A stretch of DNA of 17,629 nt from Moraxellaceae bacterium (GCA_014378805.1 JACMMY010000038.1:1-17629); one strand, 5' to 3'. Positions 1 to 7,570 are shown, numbered from the stretch's first letter. Translations and numbers: made by a program. The notes: generated by a model from the sequence alone, not told the origin.

Positions 1-86
1 ATGGTTGTTTTACCCGCATCAGGGTGAGAGATAATCGCAAAGGTACGACGAATGCTGATTTCGTTAAGAATTTTTTCGTTAATCAT
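1..86 (-). CDS. prfC: Peptide chain release factor 3, N-terminal fragment (runs off left edge)
   Basis: Reading the minus strand from ATG at 86 gives 28 codons before the window ends. They include RRTFAIISHPDAGKTT (residues 13-28), the P-loop/G1 region of the RF3 GTPase. The HPDAGKTT form separates RF3 from LepA and BipA, which have HIDHGKST and HVDHGKTT. RF3 is a cytoplasmic translational GTPase that recycles RF1/RF2 after peptide release. Only the N-terminus is visible, so integrity of the rest cannot be judged. An in-frame ATG at 104 is the only other start before a stop (TAG at 107-105). Neither start has a good Shine-Dalgarno; 86 was chosen because it places the RRTF motif near its usual distance from the N-terminus. 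The family call is firm, the start is not. Confidence 0.9.
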   Translation of the reverse strand, partial: MINEKILNEISIRRTFAIISHPDAGKTT

Positions 87-107
87 GAAGTAATATCTGC
101 TCATCTA

Positions 108-155
108 TATGCAATGCTGCATACAATAAAAATGCTGCCCATGCTGTATTGCATA
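108..155 (-). promoter_or_regulatory. Hairpin in the predicted prfC 5' leader
   Basis: Arms at 108-122 (TATGCAATGCTGCAT) and 141-155 (ATGCTGTATTGCATA) are inverted with 13 of 15 positions pairing and an 18-nt loop. The loop contains a further GCAGCAT copy that could compete for pairing. In the prfC mRNA this structure would end just before ATG 104 and 21 nt before ATG 86, so it could influence initiation. The role is inferred. Confidence 0.4.
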
Positions 156-176
156 GAGAAGTCGAATAATGGCGTG

Positions 177-204
177 ATTATAGCACCAATCATGAGGTTG
201 ATAA
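177..204 (-). promoter_or_regulatory. Putative sigma70 promoter of prfC
   Basis: On the minus strand a perfect -10 TATAAT (182-177) is preceded, after a 16-bp spacer, by TTATCA (204-199; 4 of 6 matches to TTGACA). Initiation would fall near 170, giving a leader of about 85 nt before the ATG at 86. That leader would contain the hairpin at 108-155. Predicted by eye only. Confidence 0.5.
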
Positions 205-256
205 AAAACACTCGGAAACAAGCTGAGGAATTATTTTATAGGCGTATGGTGCGGAT

Positions 257-308
257 TGCGCACCGAATAAATGGCTTCACCTAAATTGGTGCGCGGTGCG
301 CACATAAC
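257..308. repeat. GTGCGCAC-type intergenic repeat, copy 1
   Basis: 52-bp unit aligned ungapped with 659-710 at 40 of 52 positions. Shared blocks are TGCGCAC at the left, AAATGGCT inside, and TGGTGCGC-GTGCGCAC at the right. The outer parts are self-complementary (for example GGTGCGGATTGCGCACC at 248-264). No coding potential was seen. It resembles a small palindromic intergenic repeat or decayed MITE. Confidence 0.6.
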
Positions 309-337
309 AAATGCCGATAGAAAATCATACCTTATGG

Positions 338-583
338 TTATCTAAACTTATACTTATTGCTCAAATCAACGCCATTAAGAATCACATCAACACTGTCAAT
401 ATCAACTGAAAAAATAACTAATCTATCATCATTTGTATGCTCGAAAATGACATCACTCTCACTTTTCAACCCATAGATAACAAGCTTTAACTCATCATTG
501 ACAGCTAACACAATATCAATAGCCCATGGTTCAATCATTACGGCTTCAGGAAATGAACGTTTTCTTTTAATGGTAAAAATCAT
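338..583 (-). CDS. Hypothetical 81-aa protein between two repeats
   Basis: Small acidic/hydrophobic protein starting MIFTIKRKRSF and ending NKYKFR. It has alternating hydrophobic stretches suggestive of beta-strands and no signal peptide or membrane helix. I do not recognise the family. There is no good ribosome-binding site directly before its ATG (583-581). Instead the ATG overlaps, as ATGA, the stop of a 10-codon ORF (612-580) that does have a strong Shine-Dalgarno, so translational coupling is plausible. The gene is AT-rich and sits between two copies of a GTGCGCAC-type repeat, which hints at a mobile or recently inserted segment. A small immunity or antitoxin protein is conceivable but unsupported. 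Confidence 0.55.
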   Translation of the reverse strand: MIFTIKRKRSFPEAVMIEPWAIDIVLAVNDELKLVIYGLKSESDVIFEHTNDDRLVIFSVDIDSVDVILNGVDLSNKYKFR

Positions 584-612
584 ATGACATCACTCACACT
601 ATGTTTCTTCAT
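580..612 (-). other. Possible 10-codon upstream ORF (MKKHSVSDVI)
   Basis: On the minus strand, AAGGAGTGGAGGTAA immediately precedes ATG at 612-610. The frame runs MKKHSVSDVI and stops at TGA 582-580, which overlaps the start of the 81-aa gene as ATGA. The strong ribosome-binding site belongs to this mini-ORF, not to the longer one. It could be a leader peptide driving coupled translation, or the remnant of an altered N-terminus. Confidence 0.35.
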
Positions 613-658
613 TTACCTCCACTCCTTATCTTTGCTAAAAATTAGCTGGCGTAGGGTT

Positions 659-710
659 TGCGCACATAACAAATGGCTAGATCTGAACTGGTGCGCAGTG
701 CGCACCCTAC
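659..710. repeat. GTGCGCAC-type intergenic repeat, copy 2
   Basis: Second copy of the unit at 257-308. Its outer ends form an inverted repeat: GTAGGGTTTGCGCAC at 651-665 against GTGCGCACCCTAC at 698-710, with a 2-base bulge. The first 17 bases (659-675, TGCGCACATAACAAATG) are identical to 297-313 at the right end of copy 1. The two copies therefore flank the 81-aa gene in direct orientation. Confidence 0.6.
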
Positions 711-729
711 ATTCATGAGCAGGAAAATA

Positions 730-1416
730 TCACCCTTCCGACGGCGGCTTGTGTTGTATATATTGCAAGGCAACCAACCGCGAAACCACTAACGCCAAAT
801 ACATCACGCCACAAAACATCTGCAAGGCTACCAACACACGAGCCGCGGGTGAAATAGGAAGAATATCGCTTAAACCTGTCCCCGATTGCACACTAAAACT
901 TAAAAATATTAAATCAAGCCAAGACCGTGAAAGCTGAGATGCAGAGGTCACGCCAAAACTCGCAGGATAGATGGTCTGACACGCGCTATATAAAAAGGCA
1001 AATGCCCACGCAAACAAAGTAAAGACTGCCGCCGCGGCAAACAACTCATCGCGCGTCAGGTATTTATCGGCAAACATATACATCAGCAAACCGAATGCCG
1101 CATAGATATACGCCGCCGCTTCCACAATATTTGCAGCAGCCAGAATACTCGGCGAACCCCAACCCATTAAAACAATACCTGACAACGTCAATGCCACAAC
1201 CACTAGACTCGTTCCGACTGCGGTATAAATCGGACTAAGCTGAATGATTTTTGCAATCAAGATTAGCACCAAAGCACTCAAACACCATGAAATGGCATGA
1301 GTGCTCATATTGCTATTAGTCAGTGGGGATAAAATTAAAATGAATAATTGCAGAAATAACAACCATGCGGATGGCAACGCTCCGAATCTTTTCCAATTGA
1401 TTGATAAATGATTCAT
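730..1416 (-). CDS. Ion-channel-like integral membrane protein with atypical pore filter
   Basis: 228 aa with about six hydrophobic segments (roughly residues 16-31, 41-58, 64-86, 91-115, 124-148 and 192-218). Between the last two is a re-entrant pore-like segment, SWLDLIFLSFSVQSGTGLSDILP (residues 165-187). This layout and the D-I-x-P ending match the Ion_trans_2 pore of two-TM-core K+ channels. However, the TVGYGD filter is replaced by GTGLSD: the first glycine remains, Tyr becomes Leu and the second Gly becomes Ser. Helix 4 lacks the Arg/Lys ladder of a voltage sensor and no cytoplasmic ligand domain follows. Inner-membrane location is expected. Selectivity is uncertain. No strong Shine-Dalgarno precedes the ATG. 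It stands alone, 127 bp from the next upstream gene. Confidence 0.7.
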   Translation of the reverse strand: MNHLSINWKRFGALPSAWLLFLQLFILILSPLTNSNMSTHAISWCLSALVLILIAKIIQLSPIYTAVGTSLVVVALTLSGIVLMGWGSPSILAAANIVEAAAYIYAAFGLLMYMFADKYLTRDELFAAAAVFTLFAWAFAFLYSACQTIYPASFGVTSASQLSRSWLDLIFLSFSVQSGTGLSDILPISPAARVLVALQMFCGVMYLALVVSRLVALQYIQHKPPSEG

Positions 1417-1542
1417 GTCTGATTTTTCTGATTGTTGACTTGAACAAAATTATGCCATGTTCTTTGACTAAAAAGTGAATGCTTCTTGTCGCGAATTGAC
1501 ATGCAGATTAGATCTTTAAAAATGCGACCGACAGGAAGTAGC

Positions 1543-2292
1543 TTAGCCACCACTTGCCCTGAGCTGATACTCCTTGAGCGTCGCTGCTAGCATTTGAGCT
1601 TTGGTACTTTGTGGATCGAGCTGACTAAGCAATGTCTGATAACTCCCCACCGTATCTGGTGTCAAGAAAGGCAATAGTCCTTGCGCCACTTCCTGCGCTG
1701 CATAAAAACTTCCAGTTTGCATGATCTGACTAAAAAACGGTTGTAACTCTTTTTTCTGTTCAGGGTAACGAGTCAACTCCTGCAATGCTTGCCTCATCAA
1801 CGGTGCATCAAAACTCTGCTGCAATGCCTGAGTAATCACGGGCACGTTGCCCTGCTCAGCAGGTAAAGCTGAGAGTAAAGTCAATGCCGCACTTTGGACA
1901 TGTCCATCAGGCCAATTTAAATACTCCACCGCAACACGGTGCAACTCTAAATGAGCAGCCGGCTGCGAGGCTGTTTTTGTTAGCTGTCCCAATAATGCTT
2001 TTATCTGCTGATTACGTGCAAAATCTGCTGCATAAGGATCTGTTTTAGAGTCGGGTGGACAACTGTGATCCTGCTCGCAATGTGCCAACCGTGATAACTG
2101 TTGAATCACCGTTTGCCACTGCGATGCTGGTGCATCAGACAATGACGTTTTTGACATTGGCGCAGGAGTTGCGGACGTACCTAGATGTGAAGGCTCTGTA
2201 CGTTGTGGCTGGTTAGGACGCATTACCCACAGACCAGCCGCCACAACCCCCGCTAGGGGCAACATCCACAATGCTGGATGCCATTTTGCCAT
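1543..2292 (-). CDS. Membrane-anchored periplasmic protein of unknown function, coupled to the lysozyme-like gene
   Basis: The preferred start is ATG 2292-2290, which shares one base with the TAA stop of the upstream gene (TAATG), giving 249 aa. A TTG at 2310 would add six residues. An N-terminal helix (about residues 8-23, LWMLPLAGVVAAGLWVM) is followed by a Pro/Ser/Thr-rich linker, a CEQDHSC cysteine pair, and then a helical body with repeated leucine-rich helix pairs reminiscent of HEAT/TPR-like scaffolds. Topology predicts the body in the periplasm. No family was recognised. Tight coupling to a secreted murein-hydrolase-like protein suggests it works with that protein, for example as partner, anchor or inhibitor; this is inference from context only. 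Confidence 0.75.
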   Translation of the reverse strand: MAKWHPALWMLPLAGVVAAGLWVMRPNQPQRTEPSHLGTSATPAPMSKTSLSDAPASQWQTVIQQLSRLAHCEQDHSCPPDSKTDPYAADFARNQQIKALLGQLTKTASQPAAHLELHRVAVEYLNWPDGHVQSAALTLLSALPAEQGNVPVITQALQQSFDAPLMRQALQELTRYPEQKKELQPFFSQIMQTGSFYAAQEVAQGLLPFLTPDTVGSYQTLLSQLDPQSTKAQMLAATLKEYQLRASGG

Positions 2293-3854
2293 TAGTTTGC
2301 TACTACCCAACTGGTCAAGGTCTGATCAGGTAAAACTTGTCCGCCATAAATCCAACCCGTTTTACCGCTATAACTGGTTTGGTAATACACTGCGTTCGTT
2401 TCACCAATCACTTGCACTGCTTGAATCGTCAGAATGGTGTTGGTTGGAATCGCAATCAGGATGGCACCTGTTGCAGCGGTACTACGTAAATTAATTCCAC
2501 CACTGATCATCACTTTGCCGCGATAGCTCGGCTGAATAACCAGTTTGGCGACAAGGCTCGCATAGCTACCATCACTCACCCAACTGGCTGAATCACTGCT
2601 ATTGCCCGCATAGACCCAGCCATCTACATTCTGATAACGCACTTTATAATAGCGATCATAGGTTGGCGCGGCACGCGTTTCCCAGTCCAAAACCTGCACC
2701 ACACTCCCACTCGGAATAGTGGTTTGTAGTGTGCCACTTGGCGTGCTGCGCATATTGATGTTTTTTGCCAGCAACAAGGTTTTACCGACGGATTTCAGAT
2801 TAGAAACAACTGCTGGACATTGATGGCGGTCATTCAGTTTGACGGCATAATTGGCTTGATTAGTCACCGCCAAGATTTCAGGATTGGTCGGCACGATACT
2901 CGTCAATGCACTTAAACAGGCAAAATCGCGACTATTGGTCACACAACTGAGTGCATCATTTTTAAACACACAAGACTCACCACTACTGAGCTGTAAATAA
3001 CGATTGCTCCAGCTGGCTGGCAAAGCACTCACAGGAGGACAATCCTCCTTGCCTTCCATCAAACAACTGACATTCAGTTTGGCGGCTTGATTCGGGTCAG
3101 TGATATGCACAGCCCAGGGTTGCTGGTCATATTTCTGCGCATAATTAATGTCGTTTTGCGCCCAAGTGTCGTTGGCATTGGTAAAGCGACACACTTTGCT
3201 CGCCCCGCCGTTGTACTGCGAATACGATGAGCGCGCGCGATTGCGCCAATCGGTTGCCCCCGCGACACATGATGCGCTGGCTGCTTGCGTCCATGCGGCG
3301 TAATACAACTCAAACGCATAGGTCATATTTTGGGTCAGTTGCCAGCCTTTGCCATTTTGAATCTCGGTAAAGTGCCAACGGTCATCAATCTGCATCATAC
3401 CGTGACCATGACCCAGATCTCCACGAACCATCTTGGTTCGACCATCGGTACTGGCGCGGTAATGCGTCCACCATGTTTCTTGTGCTGCAGCGGCAAAAAT
3501 CGCCCGTTGCCATGCGGCTTGTTCGGCAGCAGTCACACTTGGATTACGAGTCTTAAGATAATAAGCAGACGCATCACGCAGCACGGTATACATTTCTTGA
3601 ACGTAACGGGGACGCTCACTACTGGCGGTTTGATTGTCCTGATACAAGACAGGCGCAAATGCTGTGCGAACATAGCTCGAATCACCAAACGCATCCACAT
3701 CACAAGCCGAAGGGACTTGACCAAACGTCCATGATCCACCAATCCGATTGGTACATTGCCAGTAGTCAGGTGTGGGATTTGCGGCAGCCATTGCATCGAC
3801 GCTGGCGATAAAGCTGAATAATGTGAATAGAAAAAGAGCAGCAATTTTTTGCAT
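2292..3854 (-). CDS. Secreted lysozyme/transglycosylase-like protein with two C-terminal SH3-like domains
   Basis: 520 aa. Residues 1-24 form a signal peptide (hydrophobic core ALFLFTLFSFIA, cleavage likely near AMAAA). The region around residues 80-245 has a goose-lysozyme/SLT look: candidate catalytic Glu126 in AAQETWW, GHGHGMMQID at 148-157 followed by RWH at 159-161, and YSQYNGG at 211-217. Two SH3b-like repeats follow, about 356-417 (INMRSTPSG ... GWVYAG) and 443-508 (INLRSTAATG ... GWIYGG); such domains usually bind cell walls. Many cysteines fit an exported protein. AGGAAGG about 10 nt before the ATG is a fair ribosome-binding site. The product probably acts on peptidoglycan in the periplasm or outside the cell. 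It forms a two-gene unit with the downstream membrane-anchored gene. The exact glycosidase class is uncertain. Confidence 0.8.
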   Translation of the reverse strand: MQKIAALFLFTLFSFIASVDAMAAANPTPDYWQCTNRIGGSWTFGQVPSACDVDAFGDSSYVRTAFAPVLYQDNQTASSERPRYVQEMYTVLRDASAYYLKTRNPSVTAAEQAAWQRAIFAAAAQETWWTHYRASTDGRTKMVRGDLGHGHGMMQIDDRWHFTEIQNGKGWQLTQNMTYAFELYYAAWTQAASASCVAGATDWRNRARSSYSQYNGGASKVCRFTNANDTWAQNDINYAQKYDQQPWAVHITDPNQAAKLNVSCLMEGKEDCPPVSALPASWSNRYLQLSSGESCVFKNDALSCVTNSRDFACLSALTSIVPTNPEILAVTNQANYAVKLNDRHQCPAVVSNLKSVGKTLLLAKNINMRSTPSGTLQTTIPSGSVVQVLDWETRAAPTYDRYYKVRYQNVDGWVYAGNSSDSASWVSDGSYASLVAKLVIQPSYRGKVMISGGINLRSTAATGAILIAIPTNTILTIQAVQVIGETNAVYYQTSYSGKTGWIYGGQVLPDQTLTSWVVAN

Positions 3855-4061
3855 ATTTATAAACCTTCCTAGGCTGTGTTGTTATTTTTATCGTGGGCTA
3901 TTTGATCGCAAGTTCGTTATTTTGGCAAGAGCCATTCGTCGTTTAATAAACGCTGATCATCACTACTGTCTATTTAACAACCAACTGTTTTTATTTTAAA
4001 AAATACATCATTTTTTTATTCAACGATTGAATATTGGATCAACTAGAGCTATCTACATCGC

Positions 4062-4093
4062 AAAAAAAATGACCGACTCACGCCGATCATTTT
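4062..4093 (-). terminator. Intrinsic terminator after the solute-binding protein gene
   Basis: Arms 4066-4077 and 4082-4093 pair over 12 bp, with two wobble positions on the transcript strand, around a 4-nt loop. On the minus strand the stem is followed by eight T (4069-4062). It lies 43 nt beyond the stop of the gene at 4136. Confidence 0.75.
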
Positions 4094-4135
4094 TAAGCAG
4101 TTTCACTCAATTTCACAACATAGAAAGCCGTTTAA

Positions 4136-5116
4136 TTACTCATCGCGTAATGCACATTCAAAATTTGAGGGATCTTTCAAACAACGTGTTTTCTTTAAAA
4201 TTGTCATCATGCGTGGGCTATACGCGCCCTCTTTGGCCATACTGATCCGTGCGACACGTAGGATTTTAGTTGCAAACATAATATCTGCACGAGAACCGTT
4301 GACCCATACTTTTGAATCTACACTTTTTTCTAGTTGGTCAATCGACTTGAACTGTCGATCTAATTGTCCAACCATCCAAGTACGGCTTTTTTGTCCATAG
4401 CCATTTGGAAACTTCGCAGGATGAATCGTAATTTGTGTCGTTAAATAAGCGACTGGAAAATTAAGAATGCTTGCACTCTTAAAACCTAGCGCTTTATATG
4501 CATAGATCGGCAGATCAACGATATCAATTTGCCCTGCATTAAACTGGTTCGCCATGGTTGATAACGTGACTGGAACTGGGACAGCCCCCATTTTATCAAC
4601 AATCAGTCGTTGAGCCGTGTCATATTCCAAAATACCAAAACGCTTGCCGTTCATTTTCGCCAATGCATTAATATTACTATTATTAACAACTGCATAGGCC
4701 ATACCCAATGGAGACACACCCACCACTTCGGTATCTTGACTGACCATTTCTTTAGCAAGTTTAGGATTAGCCATGAGAGCTATGACCATTTTTGCGATGT
4801 TTTCGTTCGGTATACCGCCAGCAGAATCAATTGAACCACTAAAATTATTAAATTGTCGGGTTCGAATACCTGTTGTCAACAGCGCATCACATTTACCGAG
4901 GGTAAAGTCCTCATTAGCACGTTCATCATCGGTATAGGGTTTTAAGGTAATATCAGCTCCCCATTGCTTCGCTGCAACCGCATAATCCTTCATAAAGAAA
5001 TAAGCGTCGCCTTGCGTTCCCAATGGGTCAAAAACGCAGAGTTTTTGACCTGCATATGATGATGTTGCGATGGCTAAGATCGCAGTTGCTGATAGTAACT
5101 GAAACGCAGTTTTCAA
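4136..5116 (-). CDS. Putative periplasmic solute-binding protein
   Basis: The preferred start is TTG at 5116-5114, because GGGAG lies 7 nt upstream (5128-5124) and the protein then opens MKTAFQLLSATAILAIATSS, a clean signal peptide cut after SSYA. That gives 326 aa; an in-frame ATG at 5137 has no Shine-Dalgarno and would add seven residues. The mature part shows features of a type 2 periplasmic binding fold: an early CVFDPLGTQGDA strand/loop, NGKRFGILEYDTA near the hinge, and DLPIYAYKALG. I associate it with the Acinetobacter 'putative solute-binding protein' group (DUF6091-like), for which I know of no defined ligand. No permease or ATPase lies beside it. Both ends are bounded by hairpin terminators, so it is probably monocistronic. 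Confidence 0.7.
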   Translation of the reverse strand: MKTAFQLLSATAILAIATSSYAGQKLCVFDPLGTQGDAYFFMKDYAVAAKQWGADITLKPYTDDERANEDFTLGKCDALLTTGIRTRQFNNFSGSIDSAGGIPNENIAKMVIALMANPKLAKEMVSQDTEVVGVSPLGMAYAVVNNSNINALAKMNGKRFGILEYDTAQRLIVDKMGAVPVPVTLSTMANQFNAGQIDIVDLPIYAYKALGFKSASILNFPVAYLTTQITIHPAKFPNGYGQKSRTWMVGQLDRQFKSIDQLEKSVDSKVWVNGSRADIMFATKILRVARISMAKEGAYSPRMMTILKKTRCLKDPSNFECALRDE

Positions 5117-5189
5117 TTTAAATCTCCCTTTTATCATTTTCTAAGATCAGATATCCATCTGATACGTGGACAATATATCCGTAAAAACT

Positions 5190-5225
5190 CAGCTTTATAA
5201 AAAATGTCGCTGTTTTATAAAGCTG
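5190..5225 (-). terminator. Intrinsic terminator downstream of the SDR gene
   Basis: A perfect 13-bp inverted repeat, CAGCTTTATAAAA at 5190-5202 and TTTTATAAAGCTG at 5213-5225, has a 10-nt loop. On the minus strand it is followed by AGTTTTT. It stands 112 nt past the SDR stop and before the solute-binding gene, so it would insulate the two. The AT-rich stem makes its strength uncertain. Confidence 0.6.
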
Positions 5226-5337
5226 CACCTAATTTCTCAAAAATGCAAAATAAAGATAACTGACGCACGAATAATCATGTCCTAAGATCATATTTGAACC
5301 CTTCGGACACAAATCACTCAAAGAATCATTATCAAAA

Positions 5338-6168
5338 TCAGTCCAAGAAAAAATCCTTTTGCAATTGACCGATATGCTCTGGTGAACACGCATAATGCGT
5401 CAAATCAGTCACACCGAATTTCGCCAAGGCCTCCTCATCGGTCAAGGCCAAACCAGTCCATGTTCCGCGATCACTCGACAGAATCGCATAGGCGGCATCC
5501 GCCATGATTTCAGGTTTACGACTCACCAACATCGTGGTGTCTCCCCCTAGATTGACCGCAACTGCAGCAGTCGCAATATACGTCGCAGGCCATAACGTAT
5601 TGCATGAAATACCATAATCACGAAATTCCTCCGCCATTCCCAGCGTCAGAATCGTCATGCCATATTTAGAAACCGCATACGGCGCAAATGGTTTTAGCCA
5701 ATGCGGTGCCATGTTGACGGGCGGCGATAAACTCAAAATATGTGGATTCGATGATTTCTTTAAATACGGCAATGCCGCTTGGGCGCAAATGAAAGTCGCA
5801 CGATGATTGACACTTTGAATCAAGTCATACTTCTTTATTGAAGTATGTTCAACACCCATCAGATTGATCGCACCTGCGTTATTCACGAGGACGTCAATGC
5901 CACCAAAATACTCAGCCGCTTGCGCCATTGCCGCAATAACCTGCTCTTGATCACGCACATCGACGATCAGGGGTAGCGCTTGGCCGCCTGCTGCAACGAT
6001 TTCTTCGGCAACGCTATAAATCGTGCCTTCTAATTTTTCACTGGCGACCGCAGTTTTGGCCGCGATCACAATATTTGCGCCTTCACGTGCTGCGCGCAAT
6101 GCAATCGCACGCCCAATACCGCGACTACCGCCAGTGATAAAAACTGTTTTACCTTTTAATGAAGTCAT
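5338..6168 (-). CDS. Short-chain dehydrogenase/reductase (HSDL2-like)
   Basis: 276 aa from ATG 6168; a TTG at 6183 would add five residues with no better ribosome-binding site. It is a Rossmann-fold SDR: the cofactor motif TGGSRGIG is at residues 12-19, with an Arg that suits NADP(H). NNAG is at 96-99, Asn121 in QSVNHRA, a Ser in ILSLSPP at about 146-148, and catalytic Tyr164 and Lys168 in YAVSK. The C-terminal segment with WPATYIATAAV and the SRKPEIMADAAY helix recalls the hydroxysteroid dehydrogenase-like 2 group. It catalyses an NAD(P)-dependent oxidation or reduction in the cytoplasm; the substrate is unknown. Its neighbour on the same strand is an oxygenase-family gene 148 bp upstream, but a promoter of its own is visible, so joint transcription is not certain. 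Confidence 0.9.
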   Translation of the reverse strand: MTSLKGKTVFITGGSRGIGRAIALRAAREGANIVIAAKTAVASEKLEGTIYSVAEEIVAAGGQALPLIVDVRDQEQVIAAMAQAAEYFGGIDVLVNNAGAINLMGVEHTSIKKYDLIQSVNHRATFICAQAALPYLKKSSNPHILSLSPPVNMAPHWLKPFAPYAVSKYGMTILTLGMAEEFRDYGISCNTLWPATYIATAAVAVNLGGDTTMLVSRKPEIMADAAYAILSSDRGTWTGLALTDEEALAKFGVTDLTHYACSPEHIGQLQKDFFLD

Positions 6169-6206
6169 ACACTCATATTCCAAAAGTTGTGCTTAAAAAA
6201 TTATTG

Positions 6207-6236
6207 TCTATATCATTATCAATCAAAAAATGACAA
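6207..6236 (-). promoter_or_regulatory. Putative promoter of the SDR gene
   Basis: On the minus strand, TTGTCA (6236-6231, 5 of 6 matches) and TATAGA (6212-6207, 4 of 6) are separated by 18 bp. Initiation would fall about 30 nt before the ATG. Predicted by eye. Confidence 0.4.
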
Positions 6237-6316
6237 TTCAATATGGCCATAAATCGCGTTATCTTGACAATAAAAACTGATTTTATGTAGATCAATTACC
6301 ATATCAATATCGTCAA

Positions 6317-7570
6317 CTAGACATGTGCAGGGTGATTTTTATCAGGTCGAATCGTCGTTAAACCTTTGTCGCCAAACACCCCCATAAAATCACGTTGAGC
6401 CTTGCGCCCACGTTGCTGTAATCGCGTATGCAGCGGCGGTAATATTCGTTGTACGCTATAAGTGACCATGTTTAATGGTGCAACCAATAGCGGATACCAA
6501 GGCAAAATATTGCTGGGTAATCCTAATTGGGCCATCTTGCGCCCACCCAAAAAAAATTGATTAATACTTAAATGCTTATAGTACGCAAACTGGCGACTCA
6601 CCACTGGAAATTTTGCATAATGCCGTTGCAATGGCTCCAATGACAACGCCTGACCCAACGCCTGACTACTCCAGTCAGGCGCTGATTGGGTCAGTTGCGC
6701 ACGATGCAATAAGACAATGCCCTCACGCTCGCTATCGACCAACCAGCGTTTTTCGACCCCCATCAACCAACCTGCATATTTCCATAAATGCATCACACTT
6801 CGCGATTCATGCGATGTCGGAAAAATCCCTAAGGCGCGTAAACCTGCCAAAAATACCAATCCAAAAGCCAAATTGGTCGCCGCCATATCAATCTGACAAA
6901 TGGGAAGACCCCATTCTTTACTATCCCACTCTGGGTTAGCCGCAAGATTCCGTCGCACTAAGGCATGAATAAATCGTACATGAACCGTCGATTTAAAACC
7001 CGCAGCAAAGCGCTCTAATCCACCATATTCAGTACAATCCATCCACCATTTGGAGGTCTCAGCAATACGCTTGGACGCGTCTTGGTTCAAAGCACCCGTC
7101 AAAATTAACGCACGATTAAAACCCGATAAAAGATAACCGCCCATCAGCGCCGCATCGCGTAAGACATGATTGGCGTCTTTTCCAGCACTGTGAATAAACG
7201 CCAATGCATCATTGAGCAACTGACGATCTAACCATGCAGGCACACGCTCAATCTCTTGAAATAACACGCGTAGCGCATCGGGACAATCTTCAACACTGTC
7301 CAAACCGTGTTGCAATGCTTGATCAAACTTCTGCTTAGCCAATTTAGGATTTGAAGCAAACATCCATGCCACATAGTTATCCATGAGCACATCCCCTTCT
7401 GACACCGCCTTCACAAGTTCATCATACTCAGTTTCGTTCGGCGTCAACTCCTGACCAAGAATCGGCGTCAGTGCCTTCATCCACAATGGCGCTTTCCGAA
7501 TCTCTGCAAATGACCTTGCGCGATTCGGTCTGGACGCTTTTGTTGGTGATGATTGCTGAATCATGGACAT
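6317..7570 (-). CDS. MpaB/DUF2236-family oxygenase-like protein
   Basis: 417 aa from ATG 7570, chosen because GAGAGG lies 6 nt upstream (7582-7577); in-frame ATGs at 7594 and 7564 are less well placed. Conserved blocks of the MpaB/DUF2236 family (which includes fungal MpaB and rubber-cleaving Lcp oxygenases) can be seen. They are the GGYLLSGFNRALILTGAL helix (about 144-161), STVHVRFIHALVRRNL (about 194-209), WGLPICQIDMAATNLAF (220-236) and MHLWKYAGWLMGV (260-272). His and Arg residues in these helices are the expected haem-environment positions in the family. There is no signal peptide. The likely reaction is oxidation of a hydrophobic substrate, unspecified. It is divergent from a TetR gene with a palindromic site in between, so it is probably repressed by that regulator. 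Confidence 0.8.
   Translation of the reverse strand: MSMIQQSSPTKASRPNRARSFAEIRKAPLWMKALTPILGQELTPNETEYDELVKAVSEGDVLMDNYVAWMFASNPKLAKQKFDQALQHGLDSVEDCPDALRVLFQEIERVPAWLDRQLLNDALAFIHSAGKDANHVLRDAALMGGYLLSGFNRALILTGALNQDASKRIAETSKWWMDCTEYGGLERFAAGFKSTVHVRFIHALVRRNLAANPEWDSKEWGLPICQIDMAATNLAFGLVFLAGLRALGIFPTSHESRSVMHLWKYAGWLMGVEKRWLVDSEREGIVLLHRAQLTQSAPDWSSQALGQALSLEPLQRHYAKFPVVSRQFAYYKHLSINQFFLGGRKMAQLGLPSNILPWYPLLVAPLNMVTYSVQRILPPLHTRLQQRGRKAQRDFMGVFGDKGLTTIRPDKNHPAHV

Noticed and set aside
24..284. 86-aa plus-strand ORF at the left edge
   Set aside because: It is antisense to the clear prfC start on the minus strand and then runs through the promoter, leader hairpin and repeat. Its composition is not protein-like.
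3285..3734. 149-aa plus-strand ORF inside the lysozyme-like gene
   Set aside because: It is fully antisense to a gene with a clear signal peptide and domains, so it is a shadow frame.
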